Part shown: piece by piece, positions 14,637 through 21,873 of the stretch
Layout: each line of letters begins with the position of its first letter
How positions within the stretch are numbered: position 1 is the first letter of the stretch
From: UMGS755 sp045132895
GTDB lineage: Bacteria; Bacillota; Clostridia; UBA1381; UBA9506
DNA: 28,417 nucleotides
Direction: 5' to 3'
Assembly: GCA_045132895.1 (NCBI GenBank)
Contig: JBGUTC010000036.1
Span: forward strand, 1 to 28,417
Translations under genes and position numbers: made by a program
The notes under the pieces: generated by a model
The model's database searches: none
Told to the model about the DNA's origin: nothing
What the model saw: only the letters and a program-made list of their open reading frames with translations

Positions 14637-14825
14637 ATGGCAAAGTGTGAAGTTTGCGGAAAGGGCATGGTTTTTGGTATTAAAGTCAGCCATTCCCACA
14701 GAAGAACAAACAGAACCTGGAAGCCCAACCTGAGAAAGGTTAAGGCATTGGTTAACGGAACACCGAAAACCATCAGTGTTTGCTCCAGATGCCTTCGTTC
14801 CAACAAGGTAACGAGAGCGGTCTAA
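14637..14825 (+). CDS. rpmB: 50S ribosomal protein L28
   Basis: L28 is a small protein of the large ribosomal subunit. The 62-residue product is the zinc-binding (C+) form, with CEVC near the start and CSRC near the end, and the family core SHSHRRTNRTWKPNLRKVK. I chose ATG at 14637, which follows GGGAGGTG; a longer in-frame reading from 14544 would add 31 unrelated residues and begin at the transcript start. It is a single-gene transcript with its own promoter and terminator. In zinc shortage, C- paralogues often replace this form, but none is in the window. Confidence 0.97.
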   Translation: MAKCEVCGKGMVFGIKVSHSHRRTNRTWKPNLRKVKALVNGTPKTISVCSRCLRSNKVTRAV

Positions 14826-14840
14826 TTAAGAATGCATGAA

Positions 14841-14868
14841 AGGATACTGCTAAGCGGTATCCTTTTTT
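14841..14868 (+). terminator. Intrinsic terminator of rpmB
   Basis: AGGATAC and GTATCCT pair, continued inward by T.G, G-C and C-G to a TAA loop, then six Ts follow. Confidence 0.92.
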
Positions 14869-14872
14869 GTTT

Positions 14873-14922
14873 ATGACATTAAAAAAAGAGAGCCCGTGTG
14901 GACTCTCTTTTTTTAATGTCAT
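14873..14922 (-). terminator. Terminator of the murC-ssb-HAD run
   Basis: Two perfect 20-base arms (14873-14892 and 14903-14922) surround a 10-base loop. The arms contain A7/T7 runs and a GAGAG/CTCTC core, so it can act in both directions. The HAD stop codon lies inside the right arm. Confidence 0.88.
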
Positions 14923-15566
14923 AATAAACATTCAGTCAGTTCAAAAACAGAGGTGACAAGGCAATCCGCACCGGCCTCGGATAATTCTTTTTCATCACCG
15001 TAGCCGTAAAGAACGCCAACGGTGGTTAGTCCGGCGGCTTTGCCGGCAGTTACATCAAAACATCTGTCACCAACCATAACGGCAGTTTCTCTTTCAATCT
15101 GATTTTCTTTTAAAACATATTCAATGACATCAGCTTTTTCTACCCGTTCTCCGGAAAGCAGGCTACCGCCAACAAAGTTGAAATAGGGGAGCAGGTCGAA
15201 ATGCTCCAGAATCCGGCGGGCATAGATTTCCGGCTTGGAGGTTGCCAGAAACAGCTTGAACCCCTTCTGCTTCAAGGTTTTCAGCATGGCGGGAATCCCT
15301 TCATATACGTGATTCTCAAAAATCCCGGTTTCGCTGAAATATTCCCTGTATGTTTGCAATGCCCGTTCCGCATCCTCTTCGCTCATATCATAGAATGTTT
15401 GAAAACACTTCTTCAGCGGCGGACCGATAAAGGGCGTTAAAGATTCTAATGAATCCACCTCAATGCCAAAAGCATGTAAGGCGTAGCGGACGGACTTCGT
15501 GATGCCCAGCATGGGGTCTGTCAGTGTCCCGTCTAAGTCAAATAATATGTTCCTTTTCTTCTGCAA
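14919..15566 (-). CDS. HAD-family phosphatase, phosphoglycolate phosphatase-like
   Basis: This 215-residue haloacid dehalogenase-type hydrolase has motif I DLDGTLTD with D10 and D12, motif II ATSKPE (S110), the motif III lysine around 144 and motif IV GDRCFD (166-171). An alpha-helical cap lies between motifs I and II (about 20-85), as in phosphoglycolate and pyrophosphate phosphatases of the PpaX/Gph group. The exact substrate cannot be read. I chose the TTG at 15566 because AAGGGAGG lies 9 bases upstream; a longer in-frame ATG at 15605 has no binding site. The gene starts inside the last 29 bases of ssb, so the two are translationally coupled. Confidence 0.88.
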   Translation of the reverse strand: MQKKRNILFDLDGTLTDPMLGITKSVRYALHAFGIEVDSLESLTPFIGPPLKKCFQTFYDMSEEDAERALQTYREYFSETGIFENHVYEGIPAMLKTLKQKGFKLFLATSKPEIYARRILEHFDLLPYFNFVGGSLLSGERVEKADVIEYVLKENQIERETAVMVGDRCFDVTAGKAAGLTTVGVLYGYGDEKELSEAGADCLVTSVFELTECLL

Positions 15567-16212
15567 AATCAGAGTCCTCCCTTTGACAACGCATATCGTC
15601 GCCAACTTCTAAGCGGTTGATGGAAACCTCGTAGGCCGTTTTTGTGACGGTTTCATCTTCGCTGATTTTCTTCTGATATTCCCGGGACTGCATCCTGCCC
15701 CAGATTTTTACATTCGCACCTACATCCAGATGACGGACAAAACGGGCATTTCTTCCCCAGGCAATGCAGGGTATGTAGTCCGACTTGTTAAAGGCCCGGT
15801 TAACAGCCAGTAAAATGTCAGCAATTTCCCGTCCGAAAGGTGTTACACGATAGACAATGGGTTTACAAACATAACCGTTCAGAAAAATCTCATTGGCTAT
15901 ATCTTCCTCTTCTCCGACAAGGCGGATGTCTTTAGCAAATAGTGTCAGAACCAGTTTGTTTCCCTGACCGGTATAGTTGTTATAGGAACGGAACTGCCCA
16001 TAGACGGACAGGCGCATTCCTAAGTCCACGCTGATTTCTGTCAGCATCTTTTCAGAAACGGTTACACAGATTAAATCGCTGTTTTCGCTTAAACGTTCTG
16101 AACGTAGCATGAAACGGTAAAAGCGCTCTCCGTGAACATCATGGCTATAGGAAAGATAGCCGCAAACCACGCCCACGACAAAGGCTTCATTGTCTTCAAT
16201 ACAGTTTAACAT
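15538..16212 (-). CDS. Two-OB-fold single-stranded DNA-binding protein
   Basis: This 224-residue protein carries two OB-like domains. The first (about 8-100) has VVGVVCGYL, the F-x-F-x-L strand and YGQFRSYNN; the second (about 108-205) is a clear SSB fold with NEIFLNGYV, ADILLAVNRA, IPCIAWGRNA and VKIWGRMQSREYQ. Standard SSB has one OB fold and a flexible tail ending in an acidic DDDIPF-like tip that recruits partners. Here the tail is short (REDSDFAEEK then EHII) and lacks that tip. This form is known from Clostridia but its role beside the main SSB is unclear. ATG at 16212 follows AAGGGAG; an upstream ATG at 16257 lacks a site. Confidence 0.85.
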   Translation of the reverse strand: MLNCIEDNEAFVVGVVCGYLSYSHDVHGERFYRFMLRSERLSENSDLICVTVSEKMLTEISVDLGMRLSVYGQFRSYNNYTGQGNKLVLTLFAKDIRLVGEEEDIANEIFLNGYVCKPIVYRVTPFGREIADILLAVNRAFNKSDYIPCIAWGRNARFVRHLDVGANVKIWGRMQSREYQKKISEDETVTKTAYEVSINRLEVGDDMRCQREDSDFAEEKEHII

Positions 16213-16314
16213 ACCGTATGTCTCCCTTCTTGCGTGATGACGAGAAAGGCTCGCCATATAGTCATACGGTATTATTCTATTGATAAAGAAAGAATTTTAT
16301 TCCAAAAAGTTCAA

Positions 16315-17712
16315 TCAGCAAGTTTTTTCTTCAACAAGAGCCGTGCAGATGCTGTTTACATCGCCGGCACCTAACGTTATAATGAAATCTCCCGGCTTTG
16401 CCCAACTACGGAGCAATTCCTCGGCGGCTTCGAAACTTTCAGCATACTGTGCGTTTTGGGATTTTGCCCCGATGGCTTCAGCTAACTGGCGGGAATGAAT
16501 TAAGCCGGTGTCTTTTTCTCTGGCAGCATAAATATCCGTCACAATAACCGCGTCACAATCTGCAAAACTAGTGGCAAATTGATCCTTTAATTTAAAGGCA
16601 CGGGTGTAGGTATGGGGCTGGAAGACACAATATACCTTGCCGGTGGTGGCGGCCTTGGCTGCTGTCAGAGTGGTCATGATTTCCGTTGGATGATGGGCGT
16701 AGTCGTCAATGACTTTGGCACCGTTGCAATAGCCCTTTAACTCAAACCGTCTGCAAGTGCCGGAAAAACCGTCAAATCCCTTTTGAATCTGCTCCGGAGA
16801 AACACCGAATAAATCAGCAGCGGCACAAACCGCCAAAGCATTTTTTACGTTATGGATACCCGGAACAGAGAGAGTAGCCTCCATGAAATATGCGCCGTTT
16901 TTCAATACCGTAAAGACGCCGCAGCCGGCATCGTTGAACTGAATCTTTTCTGCAAAAAAGTCAGCCTCTTTTGTCTGAATCGAAAAGGTCAGAACCTTTC
17001 TGTCAATGCCTGCAACGGATGCCAGGGAGTTCGGATCGTCAGCGTTGACGATTAAGGCGCCATCCTCCGGCGTTAATTCCGCAAACTGATGGAAACAGTT
17101 AATAATATCGTGAATATCTTTAAAATAGTCCAGATGGTCTTCTTCCACATTTAAAATCAAACTGATTTTTGGGAAAAACTTTAAAAAGCTGCCGCAATAC
17201 TCGCAGGACTCCGTCACCAGATAATTCCGGCTGCCAAGACGCATATTGCTGCCGATGGAGGGTAGAATACCACCGACTAAAATGGTAGGGTCAAGATCTG
17301 CGGCAAGCAGAACCTGAGAAAGCATAGAAGTTGTGGTGGTTTTACCGTGGGTTCCGCTGACAGCAATGGGAGTTTCGTAGCGTTTCATAATCGCACCCAG
17401 CAAAACAGCGCGCTCCACAACGGGGATATTTAAGCTTCTGGCATGGATCAGTTCGGGATTATCCTGGCTGATGGCAGCCGTATACACAACGGCAGAGGGG
17501 TCGCCGACATTTTCAGGAGAGTGTCCTACCGTAACGGGAATTCCGCCGGCAATCAAAGACCTGACAGTGTCGCTGTCTTTAAAGTCTGAGCCCGTAACGG
17601 AAAAACCGTCCTGCTTTAAAATTTCAGCTAAGGCACTCATGCTGATGCCACCAATACCAATCATGTGAATGGGTTTCTGTTTATCTAAAAGTTTCAGATT
17701 CAACTGTTCCAT
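16315..17712 (-). CDS. murC: UDP-N-acetylmuramate-L-alanine ligase
   Basis: MurC adds L-alanine to UDP-N-acetylmuramic acid, the first amino-acid step of peptidoglycan synthesis in the cytoplasm, using ATP. The 465-residue product has the N-terminal UDP-binding GIGGISMSALAE (19-30), the ATP-binding loop SGTHGKTTTT (119-128), the central EEDHLDYF, and the C-terminal DDYAHHPTEI and FQPHTYTRA. Length is normal. It is the first gene of a minus-strand run with ssb (102 bases downstream) and the HAD gene. Weak binding site (CGGAG) before the ATG. Confidence 0.97.
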   Translation of the reverse strand: MEQLNLKLLDKQKPIHMIGIGGISMSALAEILKQDGFSVTGSDFKDSDTVRSLIAGGIPVTVGHSPENVGDPSAVVYTAAISQDNPELIHARSLNIPVVERAVLLGAIMKRYETPIAVSGTHGKTTTTSMLSQVLLAADLDPTILVGGILPSIGSNMRLGSRNYLVTESCEYCGSFLKFFPKISLILNVEEDHLDYFKDIHDIINCFHQFAELTPEDGALIVNADDPNSLASVAGIDRKVLTFSIQTKEADFFAEKIQFNDAGCGVFTVLKNGAYFMEATLSVPGIHNVKNALAVCAAADLFGVSPEQIQKGFDGFSGTCRRFELKGYCNGAKVIDDYAHHPTEIMTTLTAAKAATTGKVYCVFQPHTYTRAFKLKDQFATSFADCDAVIVTDIYAAREKDTGLIHSRQLAEAIGAKSQNAQYAESFEAAEELLRSWAKPGDFIITLGAGDVNSICTALVEEKTC

Positions 17713-17751
17713 GTAAGCCGCTCCGTTTCGTCAAAAAATGGGTATATATTC

Positions 17752-17757
17752 ATTATA
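17752..17757 (-). promoter_or_regulatory. -10 box of a likely murC promoter
   Basis: TATAAT lies 39 bases ahead of murC on the minus strand. The best -35 at 17 bases, TTTTAA, is weak, so only the -10 is marked. Confidence 0.4.
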
Positions 17758-17859
17758 TTACATCTTTGGAAAAATTAAAAGCATTTTTTTGAAAAGATGC
17801 ATATTTCTTTGTTCCGTGTTAAAAATAGAGGTAAGATTGGAGACAAAGGAGTTTGACAA

Positions 17860-18153
17860 ATGCAGATTACAGATATCAGGATCAGAAAAATCAATTTAGA
17901 TTCCAAAATGAAAGCGGTTGTGTCCGTAACCTTTGACAATGCCCTGGTTATTCATGACATCAAGGTTATTGAAGGAACAGACAAACTGTTTATCGCGATG
18001 CCCAGCCGGAAAACCCCTGAGGGAGAATTTAAGGATATTGCTCATCCCATTAATATGGACATGCGTGACAGCCTTGAGAGAAATATTCTGGAAAAATACC
18101 AGTCTGCCCTAATTGCAGAGAGCGAGATGGATGACGAGCGGGTGCCGTCATGA
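17860..18153 (+). CDS. spoVG: Septation regulator SpoVG
   Basis: SpoVG is a small RNA/DNA-binding regulator of sporulation, septation and other late traits. The 97-residue product matches it closely: MQITDIRIRKI start, VVSVTFDNALVIHDIKVIEG, and the hallmark FIAMPSRKTPEGEFKDIAHPIN (46-67, spaced as in the family). AAAGGAG lies upstream of the ATG. No clear sigma-A promoter was found in the 147 bases before it; in Bacillus subtilis spoVG uses the sigma-H factor, whose box I could not place with confidence. The stop overlaps the start of the germination gene by four bases (ATGA), an unusual pairing. Confidence 0.97.
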   Translation: MQITDIRIRKINLDSKMKAVVSVTFDNALVIHDIKVIEGTDKLFIAMPSRKTPEGEFKDIAHPINMDMRDSLERNILEKYQSALIAESEMDDERVPS

Positions 18154-19565
18154 TACTAAAAAAGAACCTTGCAGAAAGCAAGACGATTCTGGATGAAATC
18201 CTGCCCGTTAATAAGAGTAAGGATCTCCTGACCCGCACGTTTGATTTTGGCGGGAGAACGGGACTTTTGTACTATCTGGACGGATTTTTAAATGATGTTG
18301 TCATGGAACGGATGGTCAGCCGGCTTTTGTCCATTAAGCCGGAGCAAATCCGGAAGGTGGCAAACTTGCAGGGGTTTGTTGATAAGTTTATTACCTACAC
18401 GGAAGTGGATATTTACACAAAAACAGACGATGTTGTCCTTCAACTGATGTCAGGCAAAAGTGTTTTCCTGATTGACGGTTTTGAAGGCGCTATCGTTCTT
18501 GATCTGAGAGATTATCCTGCCAGAGGCGTCAGCGAGCCGGAGAAGGAACGGGTCATGCGAGGTTCGCGGGATGGGTTCGTGGAAACGATTATCTGGAATG
18601 CTGCATTGATTCGCCGGCGCATCCGTGATCCGAAACTGATTGTTGAAATGGTCCATGTGGGAGACCGGTCGAAAACCGATGTGGCGATTGTCTATTTGGA
18701 GGATCAGGTGAATCAGGAAGATTTATCCATCATCCGTGAAAAAATCAATGGTATCAAAGTGGATTCGTTGACCATGAACATGGAGAGCCTGACGGAGTGT
18801 CTGGTGCGGCAACGGTGGTATAACCCCTTTCCTAAGGTGCGGTACACAGAGCGACCGGATTCGGCTGCAGCGGCTGTCTTAGAGGGGAATGTGATTATTT
18901 TAGTCGACAATGCACCTCAGGCCATGGTTATGCCAACTTCGATATTCAGTTTTATGGAAGAACCAAACGACTATTACTTCCCGCCGGTGGTGGGTGGCTA
19001 TATCCGTCTGGTGCGGAATCTGGTGTTTTTAACGACACTGATTTTGTCGCCACTCTGGATTCTGGCTCTGGAATATCTCGACAAATTACCGGCAGGCTTT
19101 TCGTTTCTGCAGGCATCCTCGCCCTCGGCAGTTCCGATTATTATTCAGCTTCTGTTACTGGAGGCTGCCATTGATGTTTTGCGGCTGGCATCGGTAAATA
19201 CGCCGAATATGCTGGGAAACTCCCTATCCATTATCGGGGCACTTTTATTGGGCGATTTTGCGGTGAAATCCGGATGGTTGGTGCCGGACACGATTCTATA
19301 TATGTCCTTTATTGCAATCGCCAGTTTCACGCAACCCAGTATTGAACTGGGCTATGCCTTTAAATTCATGCGGATTCTTCTGCTGCTTTCCACTTATTTC
19401 TTCGACATCTGGGGCTTTATTGGAGGACTTGTTTTAGTCTTTGTTTTTGTCGCAACCAATAAAACTGTTACAGGAAAAGGCTATTTATATCCCTTGTTCC
19501 CTTTTAACTGGCAGGCGTGTAAAGCGCATCTGTGGAGAAGACGAATCCGGTCAACGACTAAATAA
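18150..19565 (+). CDS. GerA-family spore germination protein, SpoVAF-like
   Basis: This 471-residue membrane protein belongs to the GerA/SpoVAF family of spore inner-membrane proteins that act in germinant sensing and dipicolinate release. It has a soluble N-terminal half (1-285) with the family segment RGSRDGFVETIIWNAALIRRRI split around 137-158 and the MPTSIFSFMEEPNDYY motif (261-276), then about five membrane helices (roughly 290-309, 330-350, 360-378, 383-400 and 405-440) and a basic cytoplasmic tail. The start LPVNKSKDLLTRTF fits SpoVAF better than GerAA. No gerB or gerC partners follow, which also favours SpoVAF. Translation is coupled to spoVG. Confidence 0.87.
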   Translation: MILKKNLAESKTILDEILPVNKSKDLLTRTFDFGGRTGLLYYLDGFLNDVVMERMVSRLLSIKPEQIRKVANLQGFVDKFITYTEVDIYTKTDDVVLQLMSGKSVFLIDGFEGAIVLDLRDYPARGVSEPEKERVMRGSRDGFVETIIWNAALIRRRIRDPKLIVEMVHVGDRSKTDVAIVYLEDQVNQEDLSIIREKINGIKVDSLTMNMESLTECLVRQRWYNPFPKVRYTERPDSAAAAVLEGNVIILVDNAPQAMVMPTSIFSFMEEPNDYYFPPVVGGYIRLVRNLVFLTTLILSPLWILALEYLDKLPAGFSFLQASSPSAVPIIIQLLLLEAAIDVLRLASVNTPNMLGNSLSIIGALLLGDFAVKSGWLVPDTILYMSFIAIASFTQPSIELGYAFKFMRILLLLSTYFFDIWGFIGGLVLVFVFVATNKTVTGKGYLYPLFPFNWQACKAHLWRRRIRSTTK

Positions 19566-19598
19566 AAAAACAAGCAGGTGTAAGCCTGCTTGTTTTTT
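19565..19598. terminator. Bidirectional intrinsic terminator
   Basis: Arms of 14 bases (CAAGCAGG core with A6/T6 ends) flank a TGTAAG loop. It serves both the plus-strand germination gene and the minus-strand dehydrogenase, whose stop codon is 10 bases to the right. Confidence 0.92.
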
Positions 19599-19608
19599 GT
19601 TTAAAAGA

Positions 19609-20847
19609 TTAAAAATTTGCCAGTAAGTATTGTTCTGCTTCGGGGTTCCAGAGACCTTTGTTTTTCTTGACCAGTTCATCCAGTGTAGCGAAGCGTGCAT
19701 CGGTTTTTCCAAGTTCTTCAAAGTCGGCGATAGCGGTCAGGGGCAGATTAATATGGGTATAAATCAACTTTTTGCCGCCACCGATTTCCGGTAATCTGAC
19801 AGTGGAGTCAATCGCCGCATCCATGCCGCCGATATGGGTAATCATAACAGCGGGGTTGATTCTCTTTCTGCCGATTAAGTCAACAATGTCACGGATGTCC
19901 TGCAGGTTGCTGCCACTGGTTCCGGAAACGTGATGCTGCGCGTAATGAGCATTGTAGAAGTTAAAGTTTGCACTGAAGTTTTTGTCGGTAGGACCGGCGA
20001 AGAAGTTCAGGCAACCATCAAAGGCCAGAATAGAATCTGCCAGTTCAACGACAGCGGGAACAGGTGCATACACAAAAACATCGTCAAATCCCGTACCGTC
20101 GGAGAATTTCATCAGCTCATCTTTGTCTGTGGTGTTGGAGAAAATCAAGGTGATACCGTCTTTTTCTGCTTCTTTGGGGTCAAAGATTTTTTCAGCGCGT
20201 GCCAGACGGTCAGCATCTAAGTCTGTTACAACGACCAAGGACGGAGCAACGTCACCGTGGATGGCAATGTCAATGGCTTCCAGCCCCATGGGGCCGCAAC
20301 CGGCTAAAATACAGAGTTTACCGCCCGGCTTAATACCACCGACGGGTAAAAGTTCTTCGTCTAAGTGCAGAGAAGCCTTATAGCCACGGATTACGCAGGA
20401 AGCCGGCTCAATCAGAGAACCGCTGAAGAAAGATTCGCTATCGATTTTAATCAGATAGTTATGGTCGAGAATGTGTTCGTAAACAATACAATAGGTTGCA
20501 ACGCCACCGATTTCTTCAAAGGAGTAACCAATGGTATCCATGCCGCCCAAATAGGAGAGAACCGGAGGGCAGATAACCTTGTCACCGGGGGCGAAATCTT
20601 TGCTCCATTTGTCAGTCACTTCCACGACTTCGCCGCAAAATTCATGACCGATGATAACGGGTTTTTCCGCAATGCCCTGGGGCACACGGATATGCTCTTC
20701 GCCCTGCTTGATGGTTTTGTATGTAGACATGCAGACGGAGTCGGAGACGATTTTAATGAGAATTTCGCCCTCCTGTAAGGGGCGCAGTTCGAATTGTTCC
20801 AATCTGACGTCATTTTTTCCGTAAAGTCTGACTGCTTTTGTTTTCAT
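19609..20847 (-). CDS. Zinc MDR dehydrogenase, sorbose-1-phosphate reductase-like
   Basis: This 412-residue protein is a medium-chain dehydrogenase/reductase. The catalytic zinc ligands are seen as C39, H68-E69 in GHEFCGEV and E147 in SLIEPAS; the NAD(P)-binding loop is AGCGPMG (182-188). The four-cysteine structural zinc loop of classic alcohol dehydrogenases is missing: the region VICPPVLSYLGGMDTIGYS has a single cysteine. Length and this feature resemble L-sorbose-1-phosphate reductase and related sugar-phosphate dehydrogenases, but the substrate is not certain. ATG follows AAGGAG. It lies 11 bases behind the aldolase, in the same operon, so it likely oxidises or reduces a sugar phosphate that the aldolase then splits or makes. 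Confidence 0.85.
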   Translation of the reverse strand: MKTKAVRLYGKNDVRLEQFELRPLQEGEILIKIVSDSVCMSTYKTIKQGEEHIRVPQGIAEKPVIIGHEFCGEVVEVTDKWSKDFAPGDKVICPPVLSYLGGMDTIGYSFEEIGGVATYCIVYEHILDHNYLIKIDSESFFSGSLIEPASCVIRGYKASLHLDEELLPVGGIKPGGKLCILAGCGPMGLEAIDIAIHGDVAPSLVVVTDLDADRLARAEKIFDPKEAEKDGITLIFSNTTDKDELMKFSDGTGFDDVFVYAPVPAVVELADSILAFDGCLNFFAGPTDKNFSANFNFYNAHYAQHHVSGTSGSNLQDIRDIVDLIGRKRINPAVMITHIGGMDAAIDSTVRLPEIGGGKKLIYTHINLPLTAIADFEELGKTDARFATLDELVKKNKGLWNPEAEQYLLANF

Positions 20848-20858
20848 GATGACTCTCC

Positions 20859-21728
20859 TTATATTCTGTTAGCGCTGCCGAAAGTGCGCAATTTGCCTCT
20901 GACAACATCTTTCATCATCACTCTTGCATCTTCAAAGACAAATGCAGGCCATGTGGAGGGATTGGTGATGGTGTTCAGTTTCTGCTTAAGACCGGCGTTT
21001 AAAGCGCCAACAACGTCGGAGAAGATGTTGATTTTGGTGATACCGTGAGAAATGGCGTTTGTCATCTGGTCGTCAGGGGTTCCGCTTCCGCCATGGAGAA
21101 CCAGGGGAATATCGCTGGCTGCTGTGATTTCGTCTAAACGGTCAATGCGCAGCGTGGGGGTTTTCTTGTAAACGCCGTGGGCAGTGCCGATGGCAACAGC
21201 CAGGGCATCAACATCTGTGATTTCTACAAATTTGGTTACTTCTTCCGGCAAAGTCAGCGTATCTTCCGGATCTTCATTTTCTACACTGTCTGCTTCGTTG
21301 CCAACCATAGCGTTACCAACGCGACCCAGTTCTGCTTCAACGGTAATACCGTTTTTATGGGCAAAGGCAACAACCTCAGCGGTCTTTCCTGCATTTTCAT
21401 CAAAGGGCAGAGCAGAACCGTCAAACATAACGGAACTAAAGCCGTAGCCGCAGGCACTTTTGATAAATTCAAAATCGGTTGCGTGGTCTAAATGCAGACA
21501 AACGGGAATGGAAAAGTGCTTTGCTGCTTCCTTTACCATGCCGGGGAGAAGTGCCAAGTTTTTGCCGGTTAAGTCACAACCTAACGCCATTAAAATGGCA
21601 GGGGAATGTTCTTCTTCGCAAGTTTCCAGCACCGCTTTCATCATTTCAAAATTACTAATGTCAAAAGCCGGAACAGCATAATGATTTTTGCGGGCGTCTG
21701 CTAAAATGTCTTTTAATGAAACTAACAT
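20859..21728 (-). CDS. Class II ketose-bisphosphate aldolase
   Basis: This 289-residue enzyme belongs to the zinc-dependent fructose/tagatose-bisphosphate aldolase family, which splits a ketose bisphosphate into dihydroxyacetone phosphate and an aldehyde phosphate. Seen are the catalytic D81 and zinc ligand H82 (HLDHATD), DGS at 103-105, EAELGRVG (131-138), zinc ligands H184 (GTAHGVY) and H212 (LHGGSG), and the phosphate-binding TKINIFSD (231-238). Length fits the GatY/KbaY/FbaA group; which sugar it uses is not decided by sequence. AGGAGG precedes the ATG. It is the first gene of a two-gene operon with the dehydrogenase. Confidence 0.93.
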   Translation of the reverse strand: MLVSLKDILADARKNHYAVPAFDISNFEMMKAVLETCEEEHSPAILMALGCDLTGKNLALLPGMVKEAAKHFSIPVCLHLDHATDFEFIKSACGYGFSSVMFDGSALPFDENAGKTAEVVAFAHKNGITVEAELGRVGNAMVGNEADSVENEDPEDTLTLPEEVTKFVEITDVDALAVAIGTAHGVYKKTPTLRIDRLDEITAASDIPLVLHGGSGTPDDQMTNAISHGITKINIFSDVVGALNAGLKQKLNTITNPSTWPAFVFEDARVMMKDVVRGKLRTFGSANRI

Positions 21729-21757
21729 AAAAATCCTCCTAAAAAATAGTCAACCAT

Positions 21758-21786
21758 ATTATAGCACACGAATTAACATCTGTCAA
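21758..21786 (-). promoter_or_regulatory. Consensus promoter of the aldolase operon
   Basis: On the minus strand TTGACA (21781-21786), exactly 17 bases, TATAAT (21758-21763): a perfect consensus match. Such a strong promoter usually needs a repressor; the palindrome at 21771-21801 covers the -35 box. Confidence 0.9.
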
Positions 21787-21801
21787 ATACAAATGTTAAT
21801 T
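21771..21801. promoter_or_regulatory. Palindromic operator candidate between divergent genes
   Basis: AATTAACAT (21771-21779) and ATGTTAATT (21793-21801) are perfect 9-base inverted arms separated by 13 bases. The centre holds the -35 box of the minus promoter, and the right arm ends 12 bases before the -35 box of the plus promoter. One bound repressor could control both transcripts. No regulator gene lies next to it, so the binding protein is unknown. Confidence 0.6.
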
Positions 21802-21812
21802 GCGCGTTTGGC

Positions 21813-21841
21813 TTGACACGGTGATAAGAATTTGCTATACT
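21813..21841 (+). promoter_or_regulatory. Promoter of the sugar isomerase gene
   Basis: TTGACA (21813-21818), 17 bases, TATACT (21836-21841), 33 bases before the GTG start. It is back to back with the aldolase promoter. Confidence 0.9.
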
Positions 21842-21873
21842 ATAAGGAAATTATTTCAGGGAGTGGTGATTTC

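Noticed and set aside
20365..20778. 137-residue plus-strand frame opposite the dehydrogenase
   Set aside because: It lies wholly antisense to a clearly conserved gene and has no ribosome binding site or recognisable domain.
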